Source: Oscillospiraceae bacterium (GTDB lineage Bacteria > Bacillota > Clostridia > Oscillospirales > Oscillospiraceae). From it: a DNA stretch of 36,139 nt. The notes below the pieces were generated by a model. That model was not told where the DNA came from and did not search any database. It saw only the letters and a list, made by a program, of their open reading frames with translations. This document shows, piece after piece, positions 14,112 through 22,130 of the stretch (the first letter of the stretch is position 1; every line of letters starts with the position of its first letter). The stretch spans positions 1 through 36,139 of the forward strand of contig JAFQZI010000042.1 in the NCBI GenBank assembly GCA_017406005.1, read 5' to 3'. A program made the position numbers and the translations under genes.

Positions 14112-15143
14112 TCAGGCAGCGTTGGCTGCGTCATACTCGGCAACCAGAGCCTGCAGCTGCGGAATGAAGTCTGCAGATACACCGTCTTCAGCGACCATAC
14201 GGTCATACTCAGGCTGCATGACAGCACGGAAGGCATCCACGTCAACATCGTTGAAGTGGCAGCCCTGCTCCTTCTCGAGCATTTCCATGGTGGACTGGAA
14301 GTTGTCATCGGTGAACTGGGTCAGCTCGGCAGCACCATAGGTGAACTCTTCCTGAATGATGTCACGATATTCCTCGGGGATGGAATTCCACACGTCAATA
14401 TTGATGTAGGCGCCGCAGGTACCGATCAGGTGATTCGTAAAGGACATCTGCTTGGCAACTTCTGCAGAACCGTTGGTGGAGTAGGCATTCATGTTGCCTT
14501 CGAGACCGTCGACAACACCCTGCTGAACGGCAGAGATGGTTTCACCGAAGGGCATTGCAACCGGAGCTGCGCCCATGGCGGTCAGGCAGTTGATGTACAT
14601 GGAGCTGTTGGGAACGCGGATCTTCATGCCCTTCATATCGTCGGGCGTGACGATAACCTTATTGGTCTGCATGCAGCGGAGGCCGACGTTGAAATCAAGG
14701 GCGAGAACATGGATGCCGTAGTTGTCCTCAATGTCCTGGCAGAGAGCCTTGACAACATCAGACTGGCAGACATAGGAGTATTCCTGCAGGTTGGCATACA
14801 GCATCGGAGCAATCAGTGCTTCAAAATTGATGTTGTAGTCAGCAAGATAGGAGGGGTCTTCGCAGGCGATCCAGTTGGAGCCGTCAACAACCTGCTGGAG
14901 GTTGTCTTTGTAGACGGCGAGCTGGCTGGAGCCGTAGGTCTGAATTTCAACAGCGCCGTTGGTGCGCTCCAGAATGCGGGCGGCAACCTGTTCCATCTCA
15001 ACGGTGAGCTGCTCGGTGGGGGCAAACACGTGGCTGAGCTTCAGGGTGATGTGATAATCGTTATCTGCAGAGGCGGTGAAACCGAAGCTGCAGAAGGCAA
15101 CGATCATCACAACTGTGAGGAGTAAGGCGACGTACTTTTTCAT
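14112..15143 (-). CDS. dctP: TRAP transporter solute-binding protein DctP (system 2)
   Basis: A 343-residue secreted protein. The start is ATG 15143, eight bases after AAAGGAA, where a clear signal peptide begins (MKKYVALLLTVVMIVAFCSFGFTASA). A 30-residue upstream extension in the same frame is not supported. The mature part starts DNDYHITLKLSHVFAPTEQL, and has GMKIRVPNS with the carboxylate-binding Arg and QGVVDGLEGNMNAY. The retained Arg points to an organic-acid ligand. The operon continues with dctQ, dctM and a glycerophosphodiesterase, so an acidic phosphodiester or a polyol-derived acid could be the substrate; this is speculative. Confidence 0.9.
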   Translation of the reverse strand: MKKYVALLLTVVMIVAFCSFGFTASADNDYHITLKLSHVFAPTEQLTVEMEQVAARILERTNGAVEIQTYGSSQLAVYKDNLQQVVDGSNWIACEDPSYLADYNINFEALIAPMLYANLQEYSYVCQSDVVKALCQDIEDNYGIHVLALDFNVGLRCMQTNKVIVTPDDMKGMKIRVPNSSMYINCLTAMGAAPVAMPFGETISAVQQGVVDGLEGNMNAYSTNGSAEVAKQMSFTNHLIGTCGAYINIDVWNSIPEEYRDIIQEEFTYGAAELTQFTDDNFQSTMEMLEKEQGCHFNDVDVDAFRAVMQPEYDRMVAEDGVSADFIPQLQALVAEYDAANAA

Positions 15144-15204
15144 GGGACATTTCCTTTCTGAATATAGATTTTTTATTTGCGTTTGACACGCATTCATGTA
15201 TAAA

Positions 15205-15233
15205 ATCTTAGCATGGAAGCAACAAGAAGTCAA
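15205..15233 (-). promoter_or_regulatory. Promoter of TRAP operon 2
   Basis: On the minus strand TTGACT (plus 15228-15233), a 17-bp spacer and TAAGAT (plus 15205-15210), about 60 bp before the dctP start. Confidence 0.65.
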
Positions 15234-15380
15234 CAGGATAATTCCATTTCTCCCGCACGGAAAATACCGTTTTTCGGGAGTATTGACGAAAGGGCAATCG
15301 CGGATATTGTGCCCTGTCCGTCGTATATTTCAACAGTTTTTCTTCTCTGAAATCAGGATTTCCCGGTTACACCTCTTCTC

Positions 15381-15418
15381 TTGAGTTTTTCTTAAAGATA
15401 TGATAGGATAAATTATCC
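15381..15418 (+). promoter_or_regulatory. Possible promoter and palindrome before the YcxB-like gene
   Basis: TTGAGT at 15381-15386, a 17-bp spacer and TAGGAT at 15404-15409. The -10 overlaps a perfect 6-1-6 palindrome (GGATAA-A-TTATCC, 15406-15418) that could be an operator. Confidence 0.4.
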
Positions 15419-15438
15419 CATGCGTCCAGTGAGGAAGA

Positions 15439-16029
15439 ATGATGGAAGAGAAACCGCTGTTTGACATTAAAATGCAGCACGATGAGGACACGCTTGTGGC
15501 ACTGTCCCACATGCAGTATGACCTTTTCTGCACGCGCAATCGTGCGGCACGCAGCATACTGAGCATACTGCTGATCGTGATAGCACTGCTTTACGGCGGA
15601 GGAAGCTGGTGGAGCCTTCTGATCATCGCCTACGCCTGCTACCTGACGACGAGTACTTACGCCTCATCCAACCGCACAGCACATAAGATCGCCGAGCAGT
15701 TAAAAGCAGCCAACATGCCTCTCCCCTGTTCCCGCTACCTGTTTGGGAAAGGCGAAATGCGGATCATCACCCTGCCAGACGGTGATGAACTCGACCCGCT
15801 GCCGTACAGCCAGGTGCTGCAGCTCGGAGAAGACTTCAAAGCGTACTATCTCTTCCGGGATCAGTACGGAGGATACAGGATCCCGAAAGAGGAGCTGGGA
15901 GAACGGGAAGAGGAATTCCGGAAATTTGTGCAGGGGAAAACCGGGAAGAAGTTTATCCGGAGGCTTACTCCGCTGCGAAGGCTGAAGATGTGGCTAGATA
16001 ACCGTACCAGTGAACCCGAACATTTATAA
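15439..16029 (+). CDS. YcxB-like membrane protein
   Basis: A 196-residue protein. A short cytosolic N-terminus (about 1-35) precedes two hydrophobic segments (about 38-70: SILSILLIVIALLYGGGSWWSLLIIAYACYL), then a soluble domain. In that domain the run PYSQVLQLGEDFKAYYLFRDQYGGYRIPKEELGE matches the C-terminal YcxB-like pattern, where a PH-like fold ends in a phrase similar to YLFxxxxxxxxIPKxxF. The last 35 residues are very basic (TGKKFIRRLTPLRRLKMW). GAGGAAG precedes two close ATGs (15439 and 15442). The function of the family is unknown. It stands alone, divergent from TRAP operon 2. Confidence 0.6.
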   Translation: MMEEKPLFDIKMQHDEDTLVALSHMQYDLFCTRNRAARSILSILLIVIALLYGGGSWWSLLIIAYACYLTTSTYASSNRTAHKIAEQLKAANMPLPCSRYLFGKGEMRIITLPDGDELDPLPYSQVLQLGEDFKAYYLFRDQYGGYRIPKEELGEREEEFRKFVQGKTGKKFIRRLTPLRRLKMWLDNRTSEPEHL

Positions 16030-16049
16030 CAAAAAAGCAACTAATCAGT

Positions 16050-16065
16050 CACTTCGAGAGAAGTG
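16050..16065 (+). terminator. Small GNRA-capped hairpin after the YcxB-like gene
   Basis: CACTTC (16050-16055) and GAAGTG (16060-16065) enclose a GAGA tetraloop. It lies just after the stop codon and just before dispersed repeat copy 1. There is no T run, so it may be part of the repeat or a message-end structure rather than a terminator. Confidence 0.4.
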
Positions 16066-16070
16066 CATAC

Positions 16071-16175
16071 AAGGCGAGGCAAGGAACGTCGCACGTTTCT
16101 CGCGCGTCGTGATGCTCGCGAAGACAACGCTGTACCTCGATATCAGTGCTCCGTCGCGAGTAATAAATAGAGGAA
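16071..16175 (+). repeat. Dispersed intergenic repeat, copy 1
   Basis: About 105 bp that aligns with 23720-23825 at high identity. The shared core includes CGCGCGTCGTGATGCTCGCG, AAGACAAC and TACCTCGAT. Both copies contain GCTCGCGA near the middle and TCGCGAG near the right end, able to form an outer stem. It codes for nothing evident and lies downstream of a gene in both places. Confidence 0.75.
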
Positions 16176-16206
16176 AAATGCAAGGTTGAATAGTTAATAA
16201 AGATTT

Positions 16207-16228
16207 AAGGCCGCCGTGAGGCGGCCTT
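16207..16228 (-). terminator. Terminator after the transglutaminase-like gene
   Basis: AAGGCCGCC (16207-16215) and GGCGGCCTT (16220-16228) form a perfect 9-bp stem with a 4-nt loop. The stem core is shared with the terminator at 11423-11454. The minus-strand tail is AT-rich. Confidence 0.65.
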
Positions 16229-16231
16229 TGG

Positions 16232-18595
16232 CTATATGAGTGCTTTGAGATACTTGAAGCGGAACCGATTCCATCGGGTCTGCCCGCTGTACACGCGGTG
16301 CTGCATCAGGTGCAGATTTGCCCGCGAAGCAGCTGCTTCTTCCTGCGTGATTTCATGGGCGCTGAACGCGGCTTTTTCCGCAAAGCCGATGATCTCCCGC
16401 GGGATTTCCGCTCCAAAGCGGGCAATCTTTTCCGCTGTACGGTAAACCGCAATGACCGCCCTGTGCGTGTCAGGCTGTTCTACGGCACGGCGGCGCAGGG
16501 CGAGAAGGATTGCGCGCCGGAGAAGGAGAACCGCCGGAGGCAGCACAAAAACGGCAAGCAGGATCAGCACCTTGCGGACTTTTGCCTGCTGCTGCAGGGC
16601 AGCAGTATCAGGTTCGGGGACAGGCTGGGTTACCATCCCGACAGGCAGCTGAGGCGTCGGCTCTGCCTCCGGTGCAGGCGTAACATCGGCGGGGGCTATT
16701 TCTTCCCCGAAGGAAACGTCCTGCCCTTCCGTGCCCTGCGGAGAGGCTTCGGCTTGCGTCACGGTTCCTTCTTCACCGGGTTCCGCGTTTTCCGCTTCCC
16801 CTGCCGACTCTTCCGGATTCGGCTCTTCGCCTGAGGATTCGGAGGAGGATTCTTCCGCGCCGGGGATGCCCCCGTCGATCCCGCTCTGTCCGGTTACTTC
16901 CACGGGAATCCACCCGACTCCGTTCTGATAGATCTCGACCCAGGCATGGGCATCAGACCCCGTCACATCCGTATAACGCCCGGCAACGGTTTCCGTCACG
17001 AAACCGGCTGTGACACGGGCAGGAACCCCGAGACTGCGGAACGCCGCTGCGGCAGCGGTAGCAAAATGAATGCAATAGCCCCGATGTGCCTCCGTGAGAA
17101 AGTAAACTGCATAATCATCGCTCGGATAAGCGGGGGTACTCAGATCATATTCCCCCGCGCTCTGAACATACGCAGCAATCTCGCCGATCAGGTTTTCATC
17201 TCCAGGGTTAATCCCTGCCTGTGCCAGGAGAGAACGCAAAGTATTTCTGGTTGAATCCGGCAGGCGTGTATAAACCGACTGCGCATAGCTGCGGTAGGCA
17301 ACCTCATTTTCATCCGGAGTCGGCATGGCGGAGATATCCGACAGAGAGGGGATGCTGATGTATGCCGCGTCATAACGGGAGGAACCGTCAGACGGGACGT
17401 AGCTGTCTATGCCCTTTTCCTCCCGGCTGAAGTACGGCAGGAAGCGGTAGGCAGAGGATGAAAAATCACGTACGGAAAGCATCTGCTCTTCTCCCCCGAC
17501 GGCAGCCAGTGCGTTTGCCGTAAAGGCCAGAGAGGAATACCCCGCTTCATCGACGGATGCCTTCCACCCCGTGCCGGTATAATCACCGAAGGAGGAGCCG
17601 CGGAGATAGAGCCGGCCGCTGCCGTCCGCTTTCACGCGGAGAAACACTTTATCCAGCTCCGCAGAGTCGGCTTTCTGGGTGAGATCCAATGTTCCTTCCA
17701 TGCTTTGCCAGACCAGGGACGCTGCCGAACTGCCTGCCGGAATGGTACCGGCATCAGACAATTCCTCGGCCGACGACGGTTCCTTCTCCCGAGGCTGCTC
17801 GCTGCCGCTGTCCGGCTGCGGCGCGGTAAGAAACTCCGGAATCGTAAAATCCTGTTTTTCAACCAGATCCTCCGCCCATTGTTCCGCCGCCTTGAGGCCA
17901 TCCCGGATCTCATCCCGAAAATCCATCTTCGGGGGCTCATAGACATATTCCTGCGGGTTGATGTAGAGCAAAAGAAGGCCGAACAGCACCGCAAGCGGAA
18001 TTGCCGTTCCGAGTGCAGCGGAAAAGCTTCCCGACCCTTCCCAGTAAAAGCTGCCGCCCACCGCTGTCAGGAAGAGGAAAAGCACCCCTCCGGCAACTGC
18101 CAGAGCCGGCGGCGTTTCGTTCACCATGATACAGATTGCAAAGAGCGGAAGTGTGCCGATCAGAACAAGGCTTGTGCGGGCACCCTGCGAGGAGAGCGCC
18201 ATGGCGATATAACCCGCTATCAGAAAAGCAATGATCAGGAAAAGGATCGTATGGTCCTGCACGGCATTCAGGTAGGGGTATGATCTGCCCCGGTAGAGAA
18301 CCGTTTCATAAAAGACACCGGTTACACGGTCACAAAGATCCTGGAACTGGATTTTCAGATCCGGCAAAAGATAGCGGGCAGTCCCGGCCGCCATAAGTCC
18401 GAAAACAGGCAATCCGATCAGAATGCCGTGCTTTGCATGCACCACAAACCAGGCCAGCAGGCAAAGCAGAATGACCCACAAAGGGAACTGTGCAGAAACT
18501 TTGCACCCTACCGTGTTGAGAAAGAGGGTCAGCTGAGAAAACGTGCCAAGCAGGAGCAGGCCGAGGTTGACCAGACGGTTGAGGTTTCTTCTCAC
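16232..18595 (-). CDS. TgpA-like membrane transglutaminase-domain protein
   Basis: A 787-residue protein with several N-terminal hydrophobic segments (to about 212), then a large extracytosolic part. The transglutaminase-like core has C508 in HRGYCIHFATAAAAAFRSLGVPAR and H550 in DAHAWVEIY. The third catalytic position reads WIPVEVTG with E566, where Asp is usual. An acidic Ser/Glu/Pro-rich stretch (about 570-655) leads to one further TM segment and a basic cytosolic tail. The start is GTG 18595, overlapping the DUF58 gene stop (GTGA). With moxR and DUF58 it forms the well-known moxR-DUF58-transglutaminase operon, whose substrate is unknown. Confidence 0.85.
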   Translation of the reverse strand: MRRNLNRLVNLGLLLLGTFSQLTLFLNTVGCKVSAQFPLWVILLCLLAWFVVHAKHGILIGLPVFGLMAAGTARYLLPDLKIQFQDLCDRVTGVFYETVLYRGRSYPYLNAVQDHTILFLIIAFLIAGYIAMALSSQGARTSLVLIGTLPLFAICIMVNETPPALAVAGGVLFLFLTAVGGSFYWEGSGSFSAALGTAIPLAVLFGLLLLYINPQEYVYEPPKMDFRDEIRDGLKAAEQWAEDLVEKQDFTIPEFLTAPQPDSGSEQPREKEPSSAEELSDAGTIPAGSSAASLVWQSMEGTLDLTQKADSAELDKVFLRVKADGSGRLYLRGSSFGDYTGTGWKASVDEAGYSSLAFTANALAAVGGEEQMLSVRDFSSSAYRFLPYFSREEKGIDSYVPSDGSSRYDAAYISIPSLSDISAMPTPDENEVAYRSYAQSVYTRLPDSTRNTLRSLLAQAGINPGDENLIGEIAAYVQSAGEYDLSTPAYPSDDYAVYFLTEAHRGYCIHFATAAAAAFRSLGVPARVTAGFVTETVAGRYTDVTGSDAHAWVEIYQNGVGWIPVEVTGQSGIDGGIPGAEESSSESSGEEPNPEESAGEAENAEPGEEGTVTQAEASPQGTEGQDVSFGEEIAPADVTPAPEAEPTPQLPVGMVTQPVPEPDTAALQQQAKVRKVLILLAVFVLPPAVLLLRRAILLALRRRAVEQPDTHRAVIAVYRTAEKIARFGAEIPREIIGFAEKAAFSAHEITQEEAAASRANLHLMQHRVYSGQTRWNRFRFKYLKALI

Positions 18596-19539
18596 AAGAC
18601 CGACACCTCCCCTGCTTCAATGCAGAAAATGCACCGCGCGCGGGAATCGTCAAAGCTGCAGGGCGGTGCCGCGGGAGAGGACAGGATCCCGGAAATTGCT
18701 TTCAGGCTCATCTGTTCGTTTTCCACCGGATAGACATCTCCGGAAACAACGGTATGCACAACCTCGCGCTTGTTCAGCTCCGCCGAAAGCCATCGGAGCA
18801 CTTCAAGCCCGCGCTGCTGCTCCCCGACATTGGCCAGCACAACGAAGATCTCTTCGTTCTGGGGCACAAGAGCCTCCTTGACAATCAGTCTGTCCGCCTT
18901 TGAGCTCAGCTTCCAGTGAATGCTGTTCCCCATATCGCCGGGGCGATAATCCCGGAGATCATAGTCCTCCGAGAATCCGCCGCCGTATTTGGGCTTCAGA
19001 CGTACTTCCCTTCTGCAGGCAGCATCAATATCCAGATGCTTTTCCGGGCCGACAGAGGCAGGGAGGATGGTGGCTGTGAACATCTCCCGACACTTGCGCC
19101 GAATGGCAAAGAAGCCCAAAAGATCCCGGCATTCAAACCGGGTAATCCGAAAGCTGATTTTGCCGCAGGAATCCGTGGGATAGAGGATCGTACGCGCTTC
19201 TCCGCCGGAAACGCTGTAAAACAGTTCCTGTGTCCGAAAGTGTTCGTCTGTATAGTGGTTTTCAAAAGCAATGAACAGGCTGATCCTGCCGACGGGAAGC
19301 AGCCGTTTCGAGCGGAAGACAAAACGAACCTCTCCCCGCTCCCCCTTCAGCACGTAAGGCTTACCCTCCATGCGAAGTTCCGTCTTCAGCATGGCAGGCA
19401 GCGAAAGCAGGCAGATCAGCACGGGTGCCGCTGCCATGGCTAGCAGGAGATACGGGATCGCCCATCCCCGATAAAACGTGCGGAAGAGGTAAACCACTCC
19501 CAGACACAGCAGGTAAAAAATACAGGTTAACGTCGGCAT
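18592..19539 (-). CDS. DUF58 domain protein
   Basis: A 315-residue protein with two N-terminal hydrophobic segments (about 1-20 and 25-48), then a beta-rich region. The DUF58 signature follows in FSEDYDLRDYRPGDMGNSIHWKLSSKADRLIVKE (about 190-225). The C-terminal part resembles a von Willebrand A-like fold (EEIFVVLANVGEQQRGLEVLRWLSAELNKR). DUF58 proteins occur with MoxR ATPases, which may act on them as chaperones. It starts one base after the moxR stop and overlaps the transglutaminase gene by four bases, so all three are coupled. The function is unknown. Confidence 0.88.
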   Translation of the reverse strand: MPTLTCIFYLLCLGVVYLFRTFYRGWAIPYLLLAMAAAPVLICLLSLPAMLKTELRMEGKPYVLKGERGEVRFVFRSKRLLPVGRISLFIAFENHYTDEHFRTQELFYSVSGGEARTILYPTDSCGKISFRITRFECRDLLGFFAIRRKCREMFTATILPASVGPEKHLDIDAACRREVRLKPKYGGGFSEDYDLRDYRPGDMGNSIHWKLSSKADRLIVKEALVPQNEEIFVVLANVGEQQRGLEVLRWLSAELNKREVVHTVVSGDVYPVENEQMSLKAISGILSSPAAPPCSFDDSRARCIFCIEAGEVSVL

Positions 19540-19540
19540 G

Positions 19541-20488
19541 TTACTGGATGGCAGGTGCTCTGACAGACTTCAGAATATCGCCGAGAACCGAAACACGCGC
19601 AGCAGGATCACTGACTTCCGGCTGCCAGATCAGACGGTGTTCCACACAGTCATAAAAGTTGAAACGCACATCCTGCGGAAGGACAAAATCCCGCTTCTGC
19701 AGCCAGGCTGCCGCTTTTGCCAGCGAAGTAAGGGCAAGGGAAGCCCTGGGGCTTGCGCCCTGCAGAATATGGGAGTCATTCCGCGTTTTTTCACACAGGG
19801 TGACGATATACTCAATCAGGGAATCCTTCACATAAACCTGATCCACTTCATGCAGCAGATGCAGAAGTTCCTCCCGCGTGACAATCTGGCGCACGGAATC
19901 CGCACTGATTCCGCCCTGGCGGCGGCGCACCATTTCGATTTCATCGGCATGGGCAGGATATCCCATCGTCAGGCGAAGCATAAACCGGTCTAACTGGGAA
20001 TCCGGCAGAAGCTGCGTGCCTTTGGCACCGGCCGGGTTCTGCGTGGCGATCACGATAAACGGCTGCGGCACCGGATAGGTGCAGTTATCCACCGTGACCT
20101 CCCCTTCTTCCATCGCCTGCAGCAGTGCCGACTGCGTGCGGCTCGTGGCACGGTTCAGTTCATCCGCCAGAAACAGGTTGCACAGAATGGCGCCTTTCTG
20201 GTAGATCATTGTGCCGGAATTTTTATCATAAAGGGAATAGCCCGTAATATCGGAAGGCAGAACATCCGGTGTAAACTGGACACGGTTATAATCCAGCCCC
20301 AGTGCACGAGACATGGAGACAGCGAGCGTCGTTTTGCCGACACCGGGAATGTCTTCCATCAGAATATGCCCGCCCGCCAGAATGGCAAGGAGCACCTTGA
20401 CAATCACGGTGTCCTTCCCTGCAATGACGCGGCTGACTTCACGGATGATTTCTCTCGCGCTGCTGTTGCGGTCTGTATTGATTTCCAT
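19541..20488 (-). CDS. MoxR-family AAA+ ATPase
   Basis: A 315-residue cytosolic AAA+ protein. Walker A is EDIPGVGKTTLA (about 45-56), Walker B FLADELNRA, sensor 1 IVIATQNP, and the arginine-finger region LLPDSQLDRFMLRL. The lid part has GASPRASLALTSLAKAAAWLQKRDFVLPQDV, all typical of MoxR. MoxR ATPases are thought to act as chaperones in the assembly of protein complexes. GGAGG precedes the ATG. It leads the operon with DUF58 and transglutaminase genes, driven by the promoter at 20551-20579. Confidence 0.92.
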   Translation of the reverse strand: MEINTDRNSSAREIIREVSRVIAGKDTVIVKVLLAILAGGHILMEDIPGVGKTTLAVSMSRALGLDYNRVQFTPDVLPSDITGYSLYDKNSGTMIYQKGAILCNLFLADELNRATSRTQSALLQAMEEGEVTVDNCTYPVPQPFIVIATQNPAGAKGTQLLPDSQLDRFMLRLTMGYPAHADEIEMVRRRQGGISADSVRQIVTREELLHLLHEVDQVYVKDSLIEYIVTLCEKTRNDSHILQGASPRASLALTSLAKAAAWLQKRDFVLPQDVRFNFYDCVEHRLIWQPEVSDPAARVSVLGDILKSVRAPAIQ

Positions 20489-20550
20489 AGTTTCCTCCGG
20501 GGTTGATCCTTTTCAGGAATTCAAAATAAAACTCACAGGAATGCCGTCTG

Positions 20551-20579
20551 ATTATAACAGTTTCTCCGTTATCTGGCAA
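20551..20579 (-). promoter_or_regulatory. Promoter of the moxR operon
   Basis: On the minus strand TTGCCA (plus 20574-20579), a 17-bp spacer and consensus TATAAT (plus 20551-20556), about 60 bp before the moxR start. Confidence 0.75.
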
Positions 20580-20659
20580 GAAAAGCAAGCCTTCCTCTCT
20601 GTTTTCTTTACAGTTTATCCAAAATCAGGTGAATTGTTTGTCACGGTTCTCATCCGTGC

Positions 20660-20688
20660 TTGCAACTTTTCTCCTTTTTTGTTATGAT
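20660..20688 (+). promoter_or_regulatory. Promoter of the flavoprotein-aldolase operon
   Basis: TTGCAA at 20660-20665, a 17-bp spacer and TATGAT at 20683-20688. An open frame that begins at 20629 runs through this promoter, so translation must begin later, at GTG 20722. Confidence 0.7.
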
Positions 20689-20721
20689 AGGCGGGCAGTT
20701 TCAGAAAGGGGGAAAATCCCT

Positions 20722-22107
20722 GTGAAAGATTTCGATGTAATCATTATCGGTGCAGGCCCCGGCGGTATCTATTCCGCCTACGAGCTTTCTTCTCTCCGCC
20801 CGGAGCTGAAAATTGCCGTATTTGAGTCCGGAAAACCGTTGCACCAGCGCCATTGCCCGATCGACGGCGAGAAGATCACAAAGTGCATCGGTTGCCCGCA
20901 GTGCTCCGTTATGACAGGCTTCGGAGGCGCCGGTGCGTTTTCCGACGGGAAATACAATATCACCAACGAGTTTGGCGGGACCCTGCATGAGTTTATCGGC
21001 AAGAAAAAGGCCCTTGAGCTGATGCAGTATGTTGACGGCATCAACGTGAAATACGGCGGCGGAAAAACAAAGCTCTATTCTACCACCGACTCGGATGCCG
21101 ACCTGGAACTGAAAACCCAGTGCCTGCGCAACAATCTGCATCTTCTGGATGCCTCCGTGCGTCACCTCGGCACGGATATCAACTTTGAAGTTCTGACCAA
21201 TCTCTTCAGCATTCTGAAGAATAAGATTGCTTTTCATTTCCTCACCCCTGTAACAGATGTAAAGCTCCTGGAAGACGGGTACGAAGTGGAAACCGAGAAA
21301 GGCAGCTATACCTGTTCAGAATGCATCATTTCCGTCGGCCGCAGCGGCAGCAAATGGATGGAACAGCTCTGCCGGTCGCTCGATATCCCCACACTCTCCA
21401 ACCGTGTTGATATCGGCGTTAGGGTGGAACTTCTGGCAGATATTTTCAAGCATATTACCGATGAGGTATATGAAAGCAAAATCGTCTATAAAACCGAAAA
21501 GTATCAGGACCTCGTCCGCACCTTCTGCATGAATCCCCGCGGAGCCGTCGTCATGGAAAATACGAACGGCATCGTCACCGTGAACGGCCACAGCTATGAG
21601 GATGAAGCGCTCAAAACCGAGAATACGAACTTTGCCCTGCTGGTCTCCAAACACTTCACGGAGCCTTTTAAAGATTCCAACGGCTACGGTGAGAGCATTG
21701 CAAAGCTCTCCAACATGCTGGGAGGCGGGGTCATTGTGCAGCGCTTCGGTGACCTGATCCGCGGCCAGAGAAGCACAGAGAAGCGCATCGAGCGTGCCTT
21801 CATCTCCCCAACACTGAAAGCCACTCCCGGCGATCTCTCGCTTGTGATGCCGAAGCGAATCCTGGACGGAATCATCGAGATGATCTATGCCCTTGACAAG
21901 ATCGCACCGGGCACCGCGAACGACGACACGCTGCTCTATGGTGTGGAAGTAAAATTCTACAACATGGAGGTCCAGCTTGACGAGAATCTCGAGACCCGGC
22001 ACAAAGGCCTCTATGTCATCGGAGACGGGAGCGGCGTGACGCACTCTCTGTCCCACGCCTCGGCAAGCGGAGTCTACGTGGCGCGCAGGATCGCTGAAAC
22101 GCTGTAA
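20722..22107 (+). CDS. COG2509-type FAD-dependent oxidoreductase
   Basis: A 461-residue flavoprotein. The start is GTG 20722, with AGGGGGA upstream, so the protein begins VKDFDVIIIGAGPGGIYSAYEL, an N-terminal Rossmann FAD site. The family hallmark follows: a cysteine cluster CPIDGEKITKCIGCPQC, then GFGGAGAFSDGKYN. The second nucleotide region and the end (GLYVIGDGSGVTHSLSHASASGVYVARRI) close the FAD site. COG2509 dehydrogenases have no settled substrate. The gene is 23 bp before the first aldolase gene and is probably in the same operon, so a role in oxidising a substrate for the aldolases is possible but untested. Confidence 0.8.
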   Translation: MKDFDVIIIGAGPGGIYSAYELSSLRPELKIAVFESGKPLHQRHCPIDGEKITKCIGCPQCSVMTGFGGAGAFSDGKYNITNEFGGTLHEFIGKKKALELMQYVDGINVKYGGGKTKLYSTTDSDADLELKTQCLRNNLHLLDASVRHLGTDINFEVLTNLFSILKNKIAFHFLTPVTDVKLLEDGYEVETEKGSYTCSECIISVGRSGSKWMEQLCRSLDIPTLSNRVDIGVRVELLADIFKHITDEVYESKIVYKTEKYQDLVRTFCMNPRGAVVMENTNGIVTVNGHSYEDEALKTENTNFALLVSKHFTEPFKDSNGYGESIAKLSNMLGGGVIVQRFGDLIRGQRSTEKRIERAFISPTLKATPGDLSLVMPKRILDGIIEMIYALDKIAPGTANDDTLLYGVEVKFYNMEVQLDENLETRHKGLYVIGDGSGVTHSLSHASASGVYVARRIAETL

Positions 22108-22130
22108 AAAACCTTCACAGGAGAAGTCAA

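Noticed and set aside
20629-20721. An upstream start for the COG2509 flavoprotein
   Set aside because: It runs through the -35 and -10 boxes at 20660-20688. GTG 20722 fits the ribosome binding site and the FAD motif position.
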